Source: Euryodendron excelsum
Lineage: Eukaryota; Streptophyta; Magnoliopsida; Ericales; Pentaphylacaceae
Reading direction: 5' to 3'
DNA length: 64,000 nucleotides
Assembly (NCBI GenBank): GCA_033060915.1
Contig: CM065392.1
Span: 21,517,501-21,581,500 of the forward strand
A program made the translations under genes and the position numbers. The stretch's first letter is position 1. Each line of letters begins with the position of its first letter. The notes below the pieces were generated by a model. That model saw only the letters and a list, made by a program, of their open reading frames with translations. It ran no database searches and was not told where the DNA came from. Positions 35,326 through 45,417 of the stretch are shown one piece after another.

Positions 35326-36195
35326 GTTACCGATTTGATACTCAGAGCCGGTGTGGTTTCCTAGGATGTTTGGATGCTTAAGGGCAAAATGGTTATTTTG
35401 ACTGAGAAACCTTCGGGAAAGGACCAAGGTTTACTGGATGGCACTGAACATGTTGGACCATCCAGGGACGGTCTTGGAAGGTGGTTTCACCATTTTGAGG
35501 ACTTGGTACTTTCTCGAAGAACGTGTCAGGCTCGCTGTGGACAAAAATGGTCATTTTTCCCGGGGCGGGCTAGTAGGCGTCAGTGTTGACCAGTTTGGAT
35601 CTGGTTTGGACTTTTGTCCGAGGAATTGGTACTTTCTCGGTGGATAGGTTTGAAAGGGCCTTATCGCCTTAAAAGATAAATTTTCTCAAAAGTTGTGACA
35701 GACTTGGACGGTCTTCCATTCTTGAGGGGTTTGTAGTTTCTCAAAGAACGTGCCGAATTCGCAGATATTCTACATTGGCAGGCTAGCAGGTGCCAGAAGT
35801 GAACTGTTCTTCCATCTCGAGGACTTAGGTACTTTTCAAAGATGAGTGTGAAAGGGGCTTTACCGATTAGGGAAATAAACTTTCTCGGTGATTGTGCCGT
35901 GCTAGATTGAATGGTCTTACCATTAATGAGGAATCAACTTTCTTGAATGACAGGACAATTGGAATTGACTTGAATTTGAATGGACTTATAGTCTTATAGA
36001 AGATGTGCCAGTCTAGATTGGATTGATTAATGCGCTAGGGCATTCTAGTCATTTTGCCTCTATTGAGCCCGCGAAGCGATTGTTTGATTAGACTGGATCT
36101 GAAAAACCGGTTTGGGCTTGAGTGTGCTTGTGCTAGTTTGAGTGTGCGTCCGGTCCGGTCAGGGATAACCGAGTGGCCAAAATGGAGTGCTAACA

Positions 36196-37109
36196 GTTGG
36201 TAGACATTATCTTCAATAGGCTTCCTATGAGGAGATTGATATGTCTTGGATTGATTTTGGAATTGTGCCACGAGTGGTTGTTAGTAAGGTTGAGATTGAA
36301 GTTGAGGTTAATACTGTGGTGCTTGGAATAGTGGAGGTGGAGCTTGGTATGGTTGAGGGTTTTAAGACCCTCCTTGGTCTGCTTGAGGGTTTGAAGTTCT
36401 TTCATTCCTCCATCTAAAATTGGGATGATCCCTCAATCCCGGGTTCTATGTATTAGAGTAGGGGTTGCCCCCACCTCTTTGATATTGGCCAATCACATTA
36501 ACTTGGTCATGCAAAGCTTCCTTCATACCCAGAATGATCAAACATGAAGCGGTGTCATGATCCATAGTCTCACACACAAGGCAACACATATCTTTTATTA
36601 CCTCACTCTCAACCATATGCATTTTCTTAACTTCAAGGGCTTTTAACTTTCTTGCCAAAGTAGTAAGCATAACACTCACATCATCAACTTCATTAAGTTG
36701 AGACTTCCCCAGTCCTTGTTGAGTTGTCCTACTCTTGGGGTTTTGCGTTCCGATGATTCCCCAATCGCATCTAGGTTTGCTAAATAATCAAACCAGTTGA
36801 CTGCTTCATTAGGCTGCTTGTCAAAGAAGGTCCCAGCACACATGGACACAACAAATTGTTTCAGTTTGGGAGTTAAGGAGGAGTAAAATGTATTGATGAC
36901 ATTAGAAGGATTTGGTGGAAGGTTGAGGCTAAAATTAGCATTGAATTGGGGATGACATTAGGGATGCCATTGGGATTGGGAGGAAAAATATTAGGTAGCC
37001 CTCCTTTGTTAATATTGGCCATTGGTATGAAATCGAGGTCGACAACTAAGGGAAGTCTGGGAGTAGGTTCTCTAATCGGTGAAGAAATGCTAGTGCTCTC
37101 AATTCTCAC
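36196..37109 (-). pseudogene. Athila gag, N-terminal part
   Basis: The start region (37109) reads PTPRLPLVVDLDFIPMAN. It is followed by a capsid-like block (VINTFYSSLTPKLKQFVVSMCAGTFF … KQPNEAVNWFDYLANLD, 36900-36770) that matches Athila gag. A CCHC knuckle appears as CLVCETMDHDTASC (36530-36600). The Q-rich tail (36405-36200) leads into the solo LTR junction. Several frameshifts are present. Gag packages the element RNA. Confidence 0.78.
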
Positions 37110-37579
37110 AAGACTTTTGTGTGTCCCAAAAGTAATATGACATGCAAGTATGAATGCACACTAAATGAACCGTCAAAGTCTTATCAACACATCATATATA
37201 AAGCACAATTCACAATGTCAGACAATGACCTTTTCTCAATCCAATACGGAATACTGGCTTTTTGTCAATTCAATTCAAATCCCCAAATCTCACATGCAAA
37301 GACAATACCAGCAATTCAAAGATATAGCACACTAACCTATCCTCCAAACTATGCCACCAATTGGACTCCGAGCAAGATGCAATGCAATTACACTAATCAA
37401 ATAAAACAAACTAAAAAAAGAATAACTGAAAATCTAGCACAAGTATTCACATAAAAAGGAAAGAGGACGTGCCTTTTGCCCTAAGCCATAGATGCTTCCT
37501 TTGAGGTGGATACGGAGATCCAATTCCACCTATCCGCAACTAACTCCAAACTCGTCCAAAACTCGCCTTGGGCCTCCAA
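37110..37579 (-). other. Athila 5' leader
   Basis: This untranslated segment lies between the primer-binding site and gag. The 111-codon plus-strand open frame at 37119-37454 has no recognisable motif. Confidence 0.5.
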
Positions 37580-37597
37580 TCCCCGGCAATAGAGCCA
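37580..37597 (-). other. Athila primer-binding site
   Basis: Minus-strand TGGCTCTATTGCCGGGGA lies 6 bases inside the 5' LTR. It resembles the TGGCGCCGTTGCCGGGGA site, complementary to the tRNA-Asp 3' end, that Athila elements use; four positions differ. Confidence 0.75.
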
Positions 37598-37603
37598 AAA
37601 CTT

Positions 37604-38769
37604 TGTTCGTATCCCGCAATTATACGGTTTCGTAATGTAGTTTACCAGTTAATACCCGATTATCGTTCTTTCCATGAGATTGATTCCAATATAGAAATGA
37701 ACGTGCAACTCACAAAAGACTCACTTAAATCGAATTGCAAATCAAATGAAATGAATCTAAAAGTAACAAAAGGAGACCAAAAATCTTTTAGTTTTGAGAA
37801 AGGTAATTCACTAACAACTAGGTAATTCAAATAAAGCTAATTGAATTTCAACAATTATACTAAGGAAATTAAGAATAATTAACAACTAAACTATCAACTA
37901 AGTAAAGCAATTGAGATTATTAAGCAATTAAAGGGGATTTGGATGCAATTGATTCAATGTACCAAGTTCAACAAGAATTCCAATGGAGGTTTGATAACTT
38001 AAATCAAGAATCACTCCATAGATTCTTGATTCTGAGAATTTCGACTATAAAACCATGGATTCATATCCAATTGAGATTAGAAGTATAAGCTATTGGTAGA
38101 ATTATAGGTTCAAACCTTAAATTTGTGCAATCCCTAGGCCAATTGAAGAATTGTGCATAGGAGTTACCAAATTGTGTTATGAACTTAAGTTTTCTAATAG
38201 ATTCCAAAACTCAATCAAGTAGAATTAGAGAATTCTTAAGATAATTCAATGAGATTCACAATTGCACCCAAATTGGGGTTTAGCTACATGATTCTATAAT
38301 AGAATGCCTTAAGAAATGAAGATTTTGCTTTGAAATTGATAAACTATGGTGTTTGGTTATAAGAAAAATAAACGAAAAGGCAAGAATAAACGTTCTCTCT
38401 ACAACTTTTATATCATCAGAAAATTACAAAGTTCTGTAAGTGCGTTCGAACGGTATAGGTGACTGTTTGAACAGTCTTCAAACGATGGTTGCAAACCACG
38501 ATAACTATTAAATGGTCTTCAAACCTGTCACTAACACTGAATGTGCTCTCTATAATTTGTAAACGGAGAACGTTCGAACGCTTATTAGACCGTTTGAACA
38601 CTCCTTTTTCACTTAGCCCACTTTTCACTGTTTTTAGCCCAAAATTCCTGCAAAGATATAAAAAGGGCATATTAGAACAATTTATAATTAAAGCACTATT
38701 CTAACACCTAAATTAGAGTTAACAATTTCGTTATTTAGAGAATTATAATCACACTTTTGAAATGTAATA
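37604..38769 (-). repeat. Athila 5' LTR
   Basis: This 1166-bp copy is homologous to 1-821 plus 2190-2265. The outer end is …TGTAATAA where the left copy has …TGCAATCA, so the terminal CA was mutated. Motifs like 'gtgcgttcgaacg' at 38440-38590 are shared with the left copy. Because this copy lacks the 822-2189 insertion, it shows the pre-insertion site. Confidence 0.85.
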
Positions 38770-40151
38770 AGAACAACAATAGTTGAACAAAGGTCTACCA
38801 TTATATTACAGTTAGAGTTGGTTATATGTAGCTACATATGTGGTACCACACGTGACCGTTATAATTTCCGTGTTTTCATTAAACTTTCAATTTTGTCCTT
38901 TAATACACTTCTTGCAATCATTGACCGTTGAGGACCATTAAAGAAAGATCAAAATGTGACATAACTTTGCGAAAGGTTTCACCAAATCTACCGTTAGTGT
39001 TTGTTTATTATTACATACTAAAAGTCTAAAAGCGCATCACCCACTAAATATTCGATGATATACAACGGGAGATCAGACGAGAGACGAGACAGAAGAAAAG
39101 GGAAGAAAAAAAAAGCGCTATTGGTGGATGGTTACAATACTATTTTTCTATCTAATTACTTATTAATTTTTATGTAATTTTAAAAAAAAATAAACTCACG
39201 AGCTCAATAGAATAGTCAATCAAAAGTACACTCTATATATGAGTTAGGTACTCTTGAAATTGTTTGACTTTTCAAAATGATAACTTGCATGTTGTAGGAT
39301 TATAGATGATCCTATTTTAGAAAATAATCCATTAGTTACATATTTTTATTTTGTAGTGCAGCTGTTTCATGGCTAAAAAATAATGTAGGTAAATATATTA
39401 TGGAAGCCGATTATGTGGTATGTAGCATGACTGCCATTGTTTTTTTTTTTTTTTTTAGCCGTGTAAAATGGTGTGAAGGGACAATCAGTGTTGTAACTAC
39501 ACTTGGGCGTAATTATAGAAATTCTCACGCACTGCGAAATGTTCGTTTTGAATCATAACTGTTGACTCAGAGAGAACAAGTTCATCACCACAATCTCACC
39601 AAAGTACAAGTAACATTCAGTCGTTTATCGGCATGTAATTTACACAACTACTACTGTAAGTGAGTTTAAACATGTGACAAATTAAGAGAAGAGTAAATTT
39701 TAAGTCAGTTACTGAAGCTAACTCAGATAATACCGTAATGGTGACTGATGTCGTTAACCATGGAAGTAGAGATTAGCGTAACCTCAAGCCATGGCAAATG
39801 AGAAGTGTAGACTCAAGCCATGGGATAAAATAAGAGTTCATTTGCCTATCATGCATGGCACACAAGTCAAATTTATCTATATTTTCCAAACAAAATATTT
39901 TTTCATGAAAATATATCGTGCACATATATTATGTTTTTTTGCATTTGAAATCTTAATCATGTGTTTGATAACTTGATGACTAGAATGACTGATTGGACCC
40001 AAGACGAAAGTCAACAAGTTTTTAACGTCTAGTTGAAACCGCACGTAACTTTTACTATGATATGATCACATGAGTAATTGTATATTACGGTTATCTCGTG
40101 TTGGCCTTCTCTGGTCATTCTTTTTGCTTGTCGTTTTGCAGGTGCGCTCTT
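38770..40151. other. Intergenic between Athila and annexin
   Basis: AT-rich DNA with no supported gene. A T-run of about 18 lies near 39441-39458, and a short palindrome 'atatgtagctacatatg' is at 38825-38842. No transposon ends were recognised. Confidence 0.5.
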
Positions 40152-42426
40152 TTAAGTTTTCGTGGCCAAGGCAACAAGAAAGTCTTTGTAGTCCCCTGAT
40201 TGAAGGCTCTCACATATGGCTTCTCTCAGTTTCCATTCCATATATCTTCTTGAAGACCCTTTGAATCTCATCCATGTCTACCTCAGCCCTGCTCATCATC
40301 ACACGTGCCAAAGCACCCTTATCTGTTGATATGCCCTTTATGCTTGTATAAAATGCCTGCAACAAACCATGTGTATCTACAGTTAAAATTTCAAACCTTG
40401 GTTGTTTTATGGAAATTGAACACCATTTTCTATACTTTGAAGACAAAAAAAAAAATGATCTCGACGAAGTAATAATTTTCATGCAGTCAACACAAGGGCG
40501 CCAGAGCCAATTTAGATCCAAAGGGGCAGCTGTCCCCCTCAAGTTTTTAAAACTTAATTTTTGCCTATAATTCTTAAAAATTTCTCAATTTGCTCCGTCT
40601 GAAATTTATAAATATTCGTCTCAAGTTTTAAAAAATGTAACTTTTTGTTATAATTTTTGAAATGCTTCTCAATTTGTCCTTCTAAAAATTTAAAAATTTC
40701 TATATATCATACATATAAGTTTATATACATTATACATATAAACAGAAATTAAATGCCTTGTTGTTCATTATGAAGTAAAATTTCTTGAATTTTGATTAAT
40801 GGTTACCGCTAGGTGAATTTCCTGATTCCGCTACTCAATCAAATAAGGACGATAGCAATTTTCATCTATAACCATGTGCTGGGAAAATTTTCTAATATTT
40901 CGCATGGCACACAATGTAGCCTAGAAAATCTAATAAAAATGTAGGAGGAGGTGAAATACCTTTGCATAATATTTAGGTGGACTGTGTATGCATTTTACAA
41001 GCACTTTCAGAACATCTTCAAACTCCCCATAGTTCTCACTCTTGAGTGACTGTAAATAAATAGTAAAAATTAAGAAGAAACCCACATCCCATTCACAGCA
41101 AGTTCCAAAATCCTAATCATGGTGTTTAGACTGAGAAATAAAAATGCATACATTGATATGCTTATATCTAGAATTTTCATAGGTTTTACCTTTGTATAAC
41201 CATGCCCATAGATATGCTTGTAGCTAGAAAATGTCAGCTTGAGCTGTGGAATGCTCCTTTTGCTGAGTATCTCTAGCACCACAGCTTCATCTATGGCCCC
41301 CGTCCTTCCCTCCCCTGTTTGGTAGAGCCTCCTGGCATCACATTTGGCAATGTATTGGCTAACATCTACATGGTGGGCTTTATGTGATGCAGCCAAAGCC
41401 ACCAAAATCTGGGAAACCAATCCACAACCTCTTTATAAATAGATATACAAGGACTGTTAGTGTCTGGTACATATAAGTCGTACACTCGCATGCCTAACAC
41501 TGCCACATCAGTTGGGCTCATCAAAAATGAGCTTGAGTGCTCCAACAGTTGCCTGGTGTTGCCATGTCAGTTGAGCCCCAAAAAAGGTGGGCCTAACTGA
41601 TGTGTCAATGTTAGGCGCATAAGTGCTCCAACAGATGCCTGACGCTAGCATTTAACATAGGTATATATATATATATCCTAAAAGCAAACATATATCATAG
41701 CACTGAGTAATGCCCAAATGGTAAAAATTAAACTAGACTAGTTCTGGCAAGCTTCCATGTTTAGTTGCAGTCTCAGTTCGTTTTTTGGGAAATCGCCAAA
41801 ACAACATTCGGTTAACTTTTTCTTAAAACATCCTAGTTTTTAGAAATAGAAGAAAAATTTTTTTGCTAGTTTTCAAAAACCGTTTCTAGATGTTTTCGAA
41901 GCTTCTAAAATAAAAACCCGAAAAATAAAAACAAAAATTTTGAAACCATTACCAGACGAGGTGTTATTACCTTTTTGTAAGGATGGGGAGGTTCAATGCA
42001 GACAATATCTTGGTCCAGTTGCCTTCTAAAGTTTGCTAGATAAGCTTGCTTGATTAGAGCAACATGACTTGATTTCCTACCCACAAACATTTCAATGAGT
42101 GCCTGGTACTTGATGTCACCACTTTGCTAATCAAGTGCTTCCCTAGCCATGGCTGCATCACGCTGAATCGGATCAAGCATCCACAAGGACAAGGCTGTAG
42201 AGACATTGGATGATACTCCAAGGCCAAGCTCATCTCTTTGGCTGGTGGTGGTGGTCAATTGTTGGAGACGATGGTTCAGGTCTTCACCATACATTGCCTT
42301 GTATGTCTCTCTGATTTGCCTGCGTTCGAGTTGGGATCTTCTACTGGCCAAGGCTTGGGCCAAATGGTTTAGCCTTCCCCATGAATCATGAATCTCCTTG
42401 CGGTCACTCTCACAACTGAGGTCCAT
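40152..42426 (-). pseudogene. Annexin (D8-like), two lesions
   Basis: Four exons are supported by GT-AG introns: 41971-42426, 41190-41408, 40960-41049 and 40152-40356. The first exon holds repeat I (QIRETYKAMYGEDL, WMLDPIQRDAAMAREAL) and part of repeat II (FVGRKSSHVALIKQAY, RQLDQDI). The second has [12 protein letters not shown] and [14 protein letters not shown]. The last has SIKGISTDKGALARVMMSRAEVDM. Length is 322 residues once the two breaks are ignored, normal for plant annexins. An in-frame TAG sits at 42127-42129 after …EALD, with homology continuing beyond it. A single extra base in GAAACTG near 40229-40236 shifts the frame before the conserved REAICESL…DYKDFL C terminus. Annexins bind membrane phospholipids, usually with Ca2+. 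Repeat I lacks the GxGTD Ca2+ loop (reads SWGRLN). It could be a pseudogene, allele or sequence error. Confidence 0.85.
41486..41652. repeat. Foldback/MITE-like repeat in annexin intron 1
   Basis: A roughly 30-bp motif (GCCTAACACTGCCACATCAG) occurs at 41492 and, in direct form, at 41551-41580. It appears inverted at about 41588-41618 (GGCCTAACTGATGTGTCAAT…). A second short direct pair, 'gtgctccaacag', lies at 41537 and 41623. The arrangement suggests a small foldback transposon remnant; no target duplication was identified. Confidence 0.55.
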
Positions 42427-42493
42427 GGTCGCCTGTGAAGAGCATTAGAGGTGTGGTTCAGAAAAAGTGTATGCATGCTACTGTGTGTCTATA

Positions 42494-42502
42494 TGTATAT
42501 AG
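42494..42502 (-). promoter_or_regulatory. Candidate TATA box of the annexin gene
   Basis: Minus-strand CTATATACA lies 68-76 bases upstream of the annexin ATG, which would leave a leader of about 40 bases. Position fits, but no transcript data support it. Confidence 0.4.
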
Positions 42503-43889
42503 TCAGCAAAGACTTGGGGACCAAGGAAAAGGTTTCGGGCCAAAGGTATTATCAACCACTGAAAGGGTGTTTAGTGGTGGATTCTAGGTTTGAGATAAAG
42601 AGAAAAAGCAAAGCCCCAAGGTAGTTAAGTGAACATGCGAACAAGTTGCAAACAAGACATTTTAAATTTTAAATTTAATTATCTTTTAGGATCAAATATT
42701 AAGAGATTTATTTTTTGTGAATCTTTTAATTCTAATGTAAATAGTCTGTTTTTAACTAGACTGACAAAGAATTAATGACAGTACGGCTAAACTAACTCAC
42801 AAGCCCGAACACGCCTATGATATAACTATAAATAAATAAGCAAAAAACTTCTCTCAAATATGAGCAATAGCGTAATGTGGAAATGGTTTGAGAGCTTCAT
42901 GGGTTCCTAGTAGACAATGAGGGCCAGTTGAGTAATTTTTTTTTTATTTTACTTTTTTAACTTACAAGCAAAAAGAATTAGAATTTTTTTTATTTTTTTA
43001 CTTTTATAAGATAAAGATAAGTAAAAAAAAAAAAAAAAAAGAGCAAAAAAGTCAAAAAAATGTGACTTTTTCGCTTATAAACTAAAAAAAAAAAACTAGA
43101 GAAAAAAGTCTTACCAAATGAGTCTTTCAAAATGTCCTCTTTTGAGGTAAAATTTTTCAAGGCTCATTCCCTATTGCATTAGGTTTTTGTCTGCCAACTT
43201 TCTCACCTTTCTCAACAATCCTCTTAGTGTATAATTATTTTATTTATAGTTGAGCACTTGAACTGGTGTTTGCTTTGTAATAACTCTCATTTTATCACAA
43301 GGCTTGATAGTTTTTCGTCAAATCTCTCCACAGGATTTTTCTTTTTTTGGTTTATAATTGAGAATTCAAACTGGCGTCCACTTCGTAGTAGCTCTTGTTT
43401 TATCACTAAACCGAAGACACCGGTTATCCTTTTATGATTGAATATTATAATTATATACAACTATTTTAGAAAAATTTTGTATGTAATTTTATTTCTCAAT
43501 TCTTTTTCTTACCCGTAAACACAACTGAATGAGTTTTATATTTTGCGTCTAAAGTTGAAAAATAAAATTATTCAATTATTTAACTTGGCATCATTTAATT
43601 TTGTCGAAAAAGCTTTTTGGAATAGTACCCAAAAAATTTGAGATCAGGTCCCAACTTTATTTAAATGTGGAGGTTATGAATAGAGACAGGACAACCTCCA
43701 TTCTGTAGCCCATAAAATATACAATTAGCAATTGATTGGTTACAAATAGTTAAGACAAAAGGCCAATGGTATTGTGATAGTTAATTAGAAGTGCAGATCC
43801 AATAATTTCTCCTAAGATTTTCTATGCTAAGAGTTTCTTTATTATATGAAAGCAAAAACATTTGGAAGAAAATGTGTCAGTTGATATAG

Positions 43890-43912
43890 ATATATATATA
43901 TATATATATATA
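43890..43912. repeat. (TA)n microsatellite
   Basis: Uninterrupted TA dinucleotides, about 11 units. Confidence 0.9.
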
Positions 43913-44042
43913 GATGGTTCATTATCGAACTCCAACTAAGGTCCTTGTTGGCGCACTCAAAGTTTGAAGACATATCTTGTCAAAGCCCTATTGAGCAAGA
44001 AAAGAATCAATTGATGACTTAAGAAATTAGGAAATTTGACAA

Positions 44043-44061
44043 GTCTGTCTGTCTGTCTGTC
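44043..44061. repeat. (GTCT)n microsatellite
   Basis: Nearly five perfect tetranucleotide units. Confidence 0.85.
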
Positions 44062-45417
44062 CTCTTCTTGCATTCAACTTTTACCCTTTTTCCCATCTGA
44101 GTGGTCATCGTGGGCTTGTTTGGACCAGACTGTTTGATTATGACTTCAAAATTGTCCGCAATGCCAGTTCATATAAATCTTAGTCCATCACCGAAACAAA
44201 AAACAAGTATCATAATTATGGTCAAAGTAATATATGTAGTAATAATTGTTAAAAGAATTTAGACTATAGCTTGAAACAAATCGCTTCGGAAACAATGACA
44301 AGTTGCCTAAAAGGAATTGGTATAATATATCAGGTGTAAAAAGCTCGGTTGATTTTTTTATCTAGCAATCTCTCCAATTTTATTGCTTCATCTATCAACA
44401 TTTAAAGCCATGATCATGTGAAAATTCAACAAAATTCTATTAAATCAAAACTTAAAAAGGAGGTTTCTCTTTGTTCTTAGCCAACATGTTTCATATCGTA
44501 TCCCTAAAGTGTACTGTATTTTAATTATAATTAAAAATTAAAATTTGGACTGTAATAAGAGGCAAAATTCTTTCGTACATCGAAAATGATATTATTGTTT
44601 ATAATTAGTAAAACATCGCTTATTCATGTCACATGTCATAGTCTCTACTCCCCCACCAAAAAAAAGTAATACTAAATTGTGATAATGAATTCCAATTTCA
44701 TTATATTCTTGAATTTGCACTTTCAGACATTAGATATTTTGATCTAATAACTAGGGTCCTCTTCTACAACATAATAAGTGAAGTGAGATTGGGTGGTTTT
44801 TCAATGATTCAAAGGGGGCAGCAGCATTTTTAGGACTTTTGACTTATTTATCTAGAAAAAAAAAAGTCAAAAATCAATAGTCCAAAAACCAAAGGCCTAA
44901 AAAAAAAAAAACTACATCCAAGCAAAATTTCAAACATTTTAACTCCAAATCTATTGCCATGATAATTTCTTTGTTTTTCCAACATTTGGGTGATCTATTA
45001 AGATGACATCCGTACAATGAAAACAGAAAAACGAAAACGAAGAAATGATGCAACCCAAACAAACATCTCCGTTGGCTCAGACACATCCGAGCATCCAAAC
45101 ACTCTTCAAAGTTATTCTTGCCGCCTCAATCTGAAAAGGGTAAAACCGACCGTTCAACTACAGAGGAGGATGTTAGCAGGGAATCTGAATAATTAAAAAA
45201 GGATTAGAATGTCAAAACTGAAATTTTAGGATAAACCAGGGGTATTTGTGAAGTAATACATTCTCTTGGTTACATTTTACTCCTCAGCTCGAAGTTCTCT
45301 TCTCTTTCTGTTCTTTTAATTGTCTTTCTCACCTGCAATTCCTCGCTACAAAAATTTCATATCTATGCGTTTATATATAGAGAGAGTTTTCTCAGACAAT
45401 TACCTCTGGGTTTCACA

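Larger units (their letters stand above)
32475..36195 (-). mobile_element. Solo LTR of the Tat-like family, 3.7 kb
   Basis: On the minus strand it starts TGTTAGCACTCCATTTTGG and ends AAACGGGGCGTGACA, the same ends as the other Tat-like LTRs. The flanks GTTAG (32470-32474) and GTTGG (36196-36200) look like a target duplication with one mismatch. It splits the Athila gag, which is readable on both sides. Features inside are a TATA-like box at 34706-34716, a W-box-rich minisatellite at 35111-35325, and GATTTGAAAA-rich stretches (33180-33700). There is no coding region, so it is a solo LTR. Confidence 0.83.
1..38769 (-). mobile_element. Athila-type Ty3/gypsy retrotransposon, nested and decayed
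   Basis: Reading the minus strand from right to left gives, in order, a 5' LTR (37604-38769), a PBS, gag, protease, RT, RNase H, integrase, a 3' ORF, a PPT and a 3' LTR that leaves the window at position 1. The two LTR copies are direct repeats. The integrase and protease read like the Athila lineage, and the primer site resembles the tRNA-Asp type that Athila uses. The internal region is interrupted by a Tat-like element (4435-20524) and two large solo LTRs (22307-27479 and 32475-36195), and the 3' LTR by a smaller solo LTR (822-2189). Nearly every ORF carries stops. By eye, ten of the first 59 aligned LTR positions differ, so the copy is old and cannot be active. The left target duplication lies outside the window. 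Confidence 0.9.
42503..45417. other. Intergenic between two divergent genes
   Basis: This is the 2.9-kb head-to-head spacer between the annexin and the BPA1-like gene. It contains A/T-runs (43023-43040), a (TA)n microsatellite (43890-43912) and (GTCT)n (44043-44061). No further gene is supported. The last 150 bases before 45418 are the likely promoter/leader of the BPA1-like gene (pyrimidine-rich, 45280-45350). Confidence 0.5.

Noticed and set aside
37119..37454. 111-codon plus-strand frame near Athila PBS
   Set aside because: No domain; lies in the element leader and opposite to gag.
40480..40830. Transposon remnant ('aaaggggcagctgtccccc') in annexin intron 3
   Set aside because: Suggestive of a common plant repeat, but I could not define ends or a family.
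45371..45380. 'ttatatatag' as TATA box of the BPA1-like gene
   Set aside because: Only about 40 bases from the ATG, leaving almost no leader; likely part of the 5' UTR.
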